A stretch of 64,000 nucleotides of DNA. Origin: Streptomyces sp. MNU76 (GTDB lineage: Bacteria; Actinomycetota; Actinomycetes; Streptomycetales; Streptomycetaceae). This document shows positions 63,191 through 64,000 of this stretch, in pieces (position 1 is the first letter of the stretch; every line of letters begins with the position of its first letter). A program made the translations under genes and the position numbers. Below the pieces are notes generated by a model. The model was not told where the DNA came from and ran no database searches. It worked only from the letters and a program-made list of their open reading frames with translations. The stretch covers positions 1 through 64,000 of the forward strand of contig NZ_JAJKLK010000023.1 in NCBI RefSeq assembly GCF_020982545.1. The letters are read 5' to 3'.

Positions 63191-64000
63191 CTACTTGAAC
63201 TTGTTGCTGGTCGCCAGGTAGACCTGCTTCGCGTTCTTGCCGAGGCGCGGCCCCGTGATGAACGTGGAGCGGTCGCTCAGGGAGTTGTTGGAGACCAGGT
63301 AGGTGCGGCCCTTGTGGGACATGAACCAGGGGCCGCCGGAGGCACCGCCGTTCATGGTGCAGCCGACCATGTACTGGGCCGGGTAGTCGCTCGGGTAGCT
63401 GTAGCCGAGGACGAAGCGCTTGGTGGCGCCCTGGCAGTGGTACATCTTCGAGCCGTCGTACGGGGCCTCGGCCGGGTAGCCGCGCACCTTCATGTTCTTG
63501 ACCTTGTTGGCGGCGGGGGCGTTGAACCACACCGGCAGGGCCGAACCGAGGCGCTCCTCAAGGGACTTGGAGCCCTTCTCCGGCTTCACGTGCAGCACCG
63601 CGTAGTCGTACGCGGCGGCCACGGTGCCCTCGCTGGCGGCGCCGCCCTTGATCCAGGTGCCAGAGGTGGTGGCCCAGTCGGCCCAGGCGACGCCGTACGG
63701 GGAGACGTTGCTCGCGCGGTAGTTCGCGGACGCCTGGCTGATGTTCAGCTTGCCCGTGTTGTTGAAGGACGGTACGAAGGCGATGTTGCGGTACCAGCCG
63801 CCGCCCTTGCCCGCGTGCACACAGTGCCCGGCGGTCCACACCAGGTTGGACTTGCCCGGGTGCGCCGGGTCCTTCACGACCGCGGCGGAGCAGACGCTCG
63901 ACCCCTGGGGCGTGGTGAAGAAGAGCTTGCCGACCGGGGGCGCGTACTTGTGGTACGTGGCCTTGACCCTGCCGGCCTGCTGCTTCTTGACCTTGCCGTC
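63191..64000 (-). CDS. Trypsin-like serine protease, partial (runs off the right edge)
   Basis: 270 residues are in the window; the 5' end lies beyond 64000. The chymotrypsin-fold triad is visible: His in 'WTAGHCVHAG', Asp in 'AYDYAVLHV', Ser in 'NGGASGGPW'. Cysteines at 'SSVCSAAVV', 'GHCVH', 'YHCQGA' and 'VGCTMN' fit disulfides around the active site. The upstream part ('KQQAGRVKATYHKYAPPVGK') looks like a propeptide-to-mature region. It is probably secreted. The gene ends before a strong terminator. Confidence 0.88.
   Translation of the reverse strand, partial: DGKVKKQQAGRVKATYHKYAPPVGKLFFTTPQGSSVCSAAVVKDPAHPGKSNLVWTAGHCVHAGKGGGWYRNIAFVPSFNNTGKLNISQASANYRASNVSPYGVAWADWATTSGTWIKGGAASEGTVAAAYDYAVLHVKPEKGSKSLEERLGSALPVWFNAPAANKVKNMKVRGYPAEAPYDGSKMYHCQGATKRFVLGYSYPSDYPAQYMVGCTMNGGASGGPWFMSHKGRTYLVSNNSLSDRSTFITGPRLGKNAKQVYLATSNKFK

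Noticed and set aside
1..64000. Biosynthetic gene cluster
   Set aside because: No polyketide synthase, NRPS, terpene or RiPP core enzyme was seen; the NTF2-like, SDR and exporter genes are scattered and not a cluster.

Overview
The window looks like a Streptomyces chromosome (inference). It is very GC-rich with strong G/C bias at third codon positions, and GTG and TTG starts preceded by GGAG-type ribosome binding sites are common. Many genes belong to families typical of that genus: DUF2530, DUF3027, DUF2771, a sacsin-like ATPase, a HelR-type helicase, a single-domain XPB helicase, and futalosine-pathway menaquinone genes. No rRNA, tRNA or CRISPR array was seen.

Layout. (1) About 1-22 kb is accessory and mosaic. 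It holds two IS630-family elements, one of which has a canonical A_AAA_AAA -1 frameshift site. It also holds a 1.6-kb DDE element, an IS3-family element with clear ends, and pieces of IS5, Tn3 and IS701 elements. Between them lie an SMI1/KNR4 gene, an Rrf2 regulator divergent from a short-chain dehydrogenase with three tandem operator dyads, a protein of unknown function, a peptidoglycan-binding protein, broken acyl-CoA/MaoC genes, and a pair of IPT/TIG proteins. The larger of the pair (about 1,410 residues: beta-propeller, IPT, nine Ig-like repeats) is cut off by the IS3 element, whose other end supplies a new start to a TetR gene. (2) About 22-44.5 kb is mostly ordinary chromosome: MFS exporters, NTF2-like proteins, an aldo/keto reductase, ThpR, MarR+MFS, a deleted purine permease, DUF2530, a CtpE-like P-type ATPase, a sacsin-like ATPase, DUF3027, another MFS, a DUF2771 lipoprotein, MqnB/MqnD and a cold-shock protein. 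(3) About 44.6-49 kb is a second disturbed patch: a resolvase remnant, a DUF6069 fragment, an IS1380 fragment, and a breakpoint where a glycosyltransferase and a secreted protein both lose their 5' ends. (4) About 49-64 kb holds an ABC transporter pair, a HAAS-domain protein, a helicase-C-domain protein, an IstB-like ATPase abutting a UPF0114 membrane protein, XPB, a RelE/ParE-like protein, HelR, and a partial trypsin-like protease at the right edge.

Two themes cut across the regions. First, many genes are broken by one-base changes, often in runs of C or G. These include genes expected to be intact (thpR, the helicase-C protein, the HAAS protein, the helR N-terminus), so either the consensus has homopolymer errors or this genome is decaying; reads are needed to decide. 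Second, a roughly 30-bp intergenic repeat recurs six times, twice as a 30-bp perfect inverted pair. No complete, clearly new multi-gene system stands out. The best candidates for unusual biology are the frameshifting IS630, the triple Rrf2 operator, the signal-less IPT/propeller/Ig protein pair, and the unknown protein beside a 29-bp perfect hairpin.
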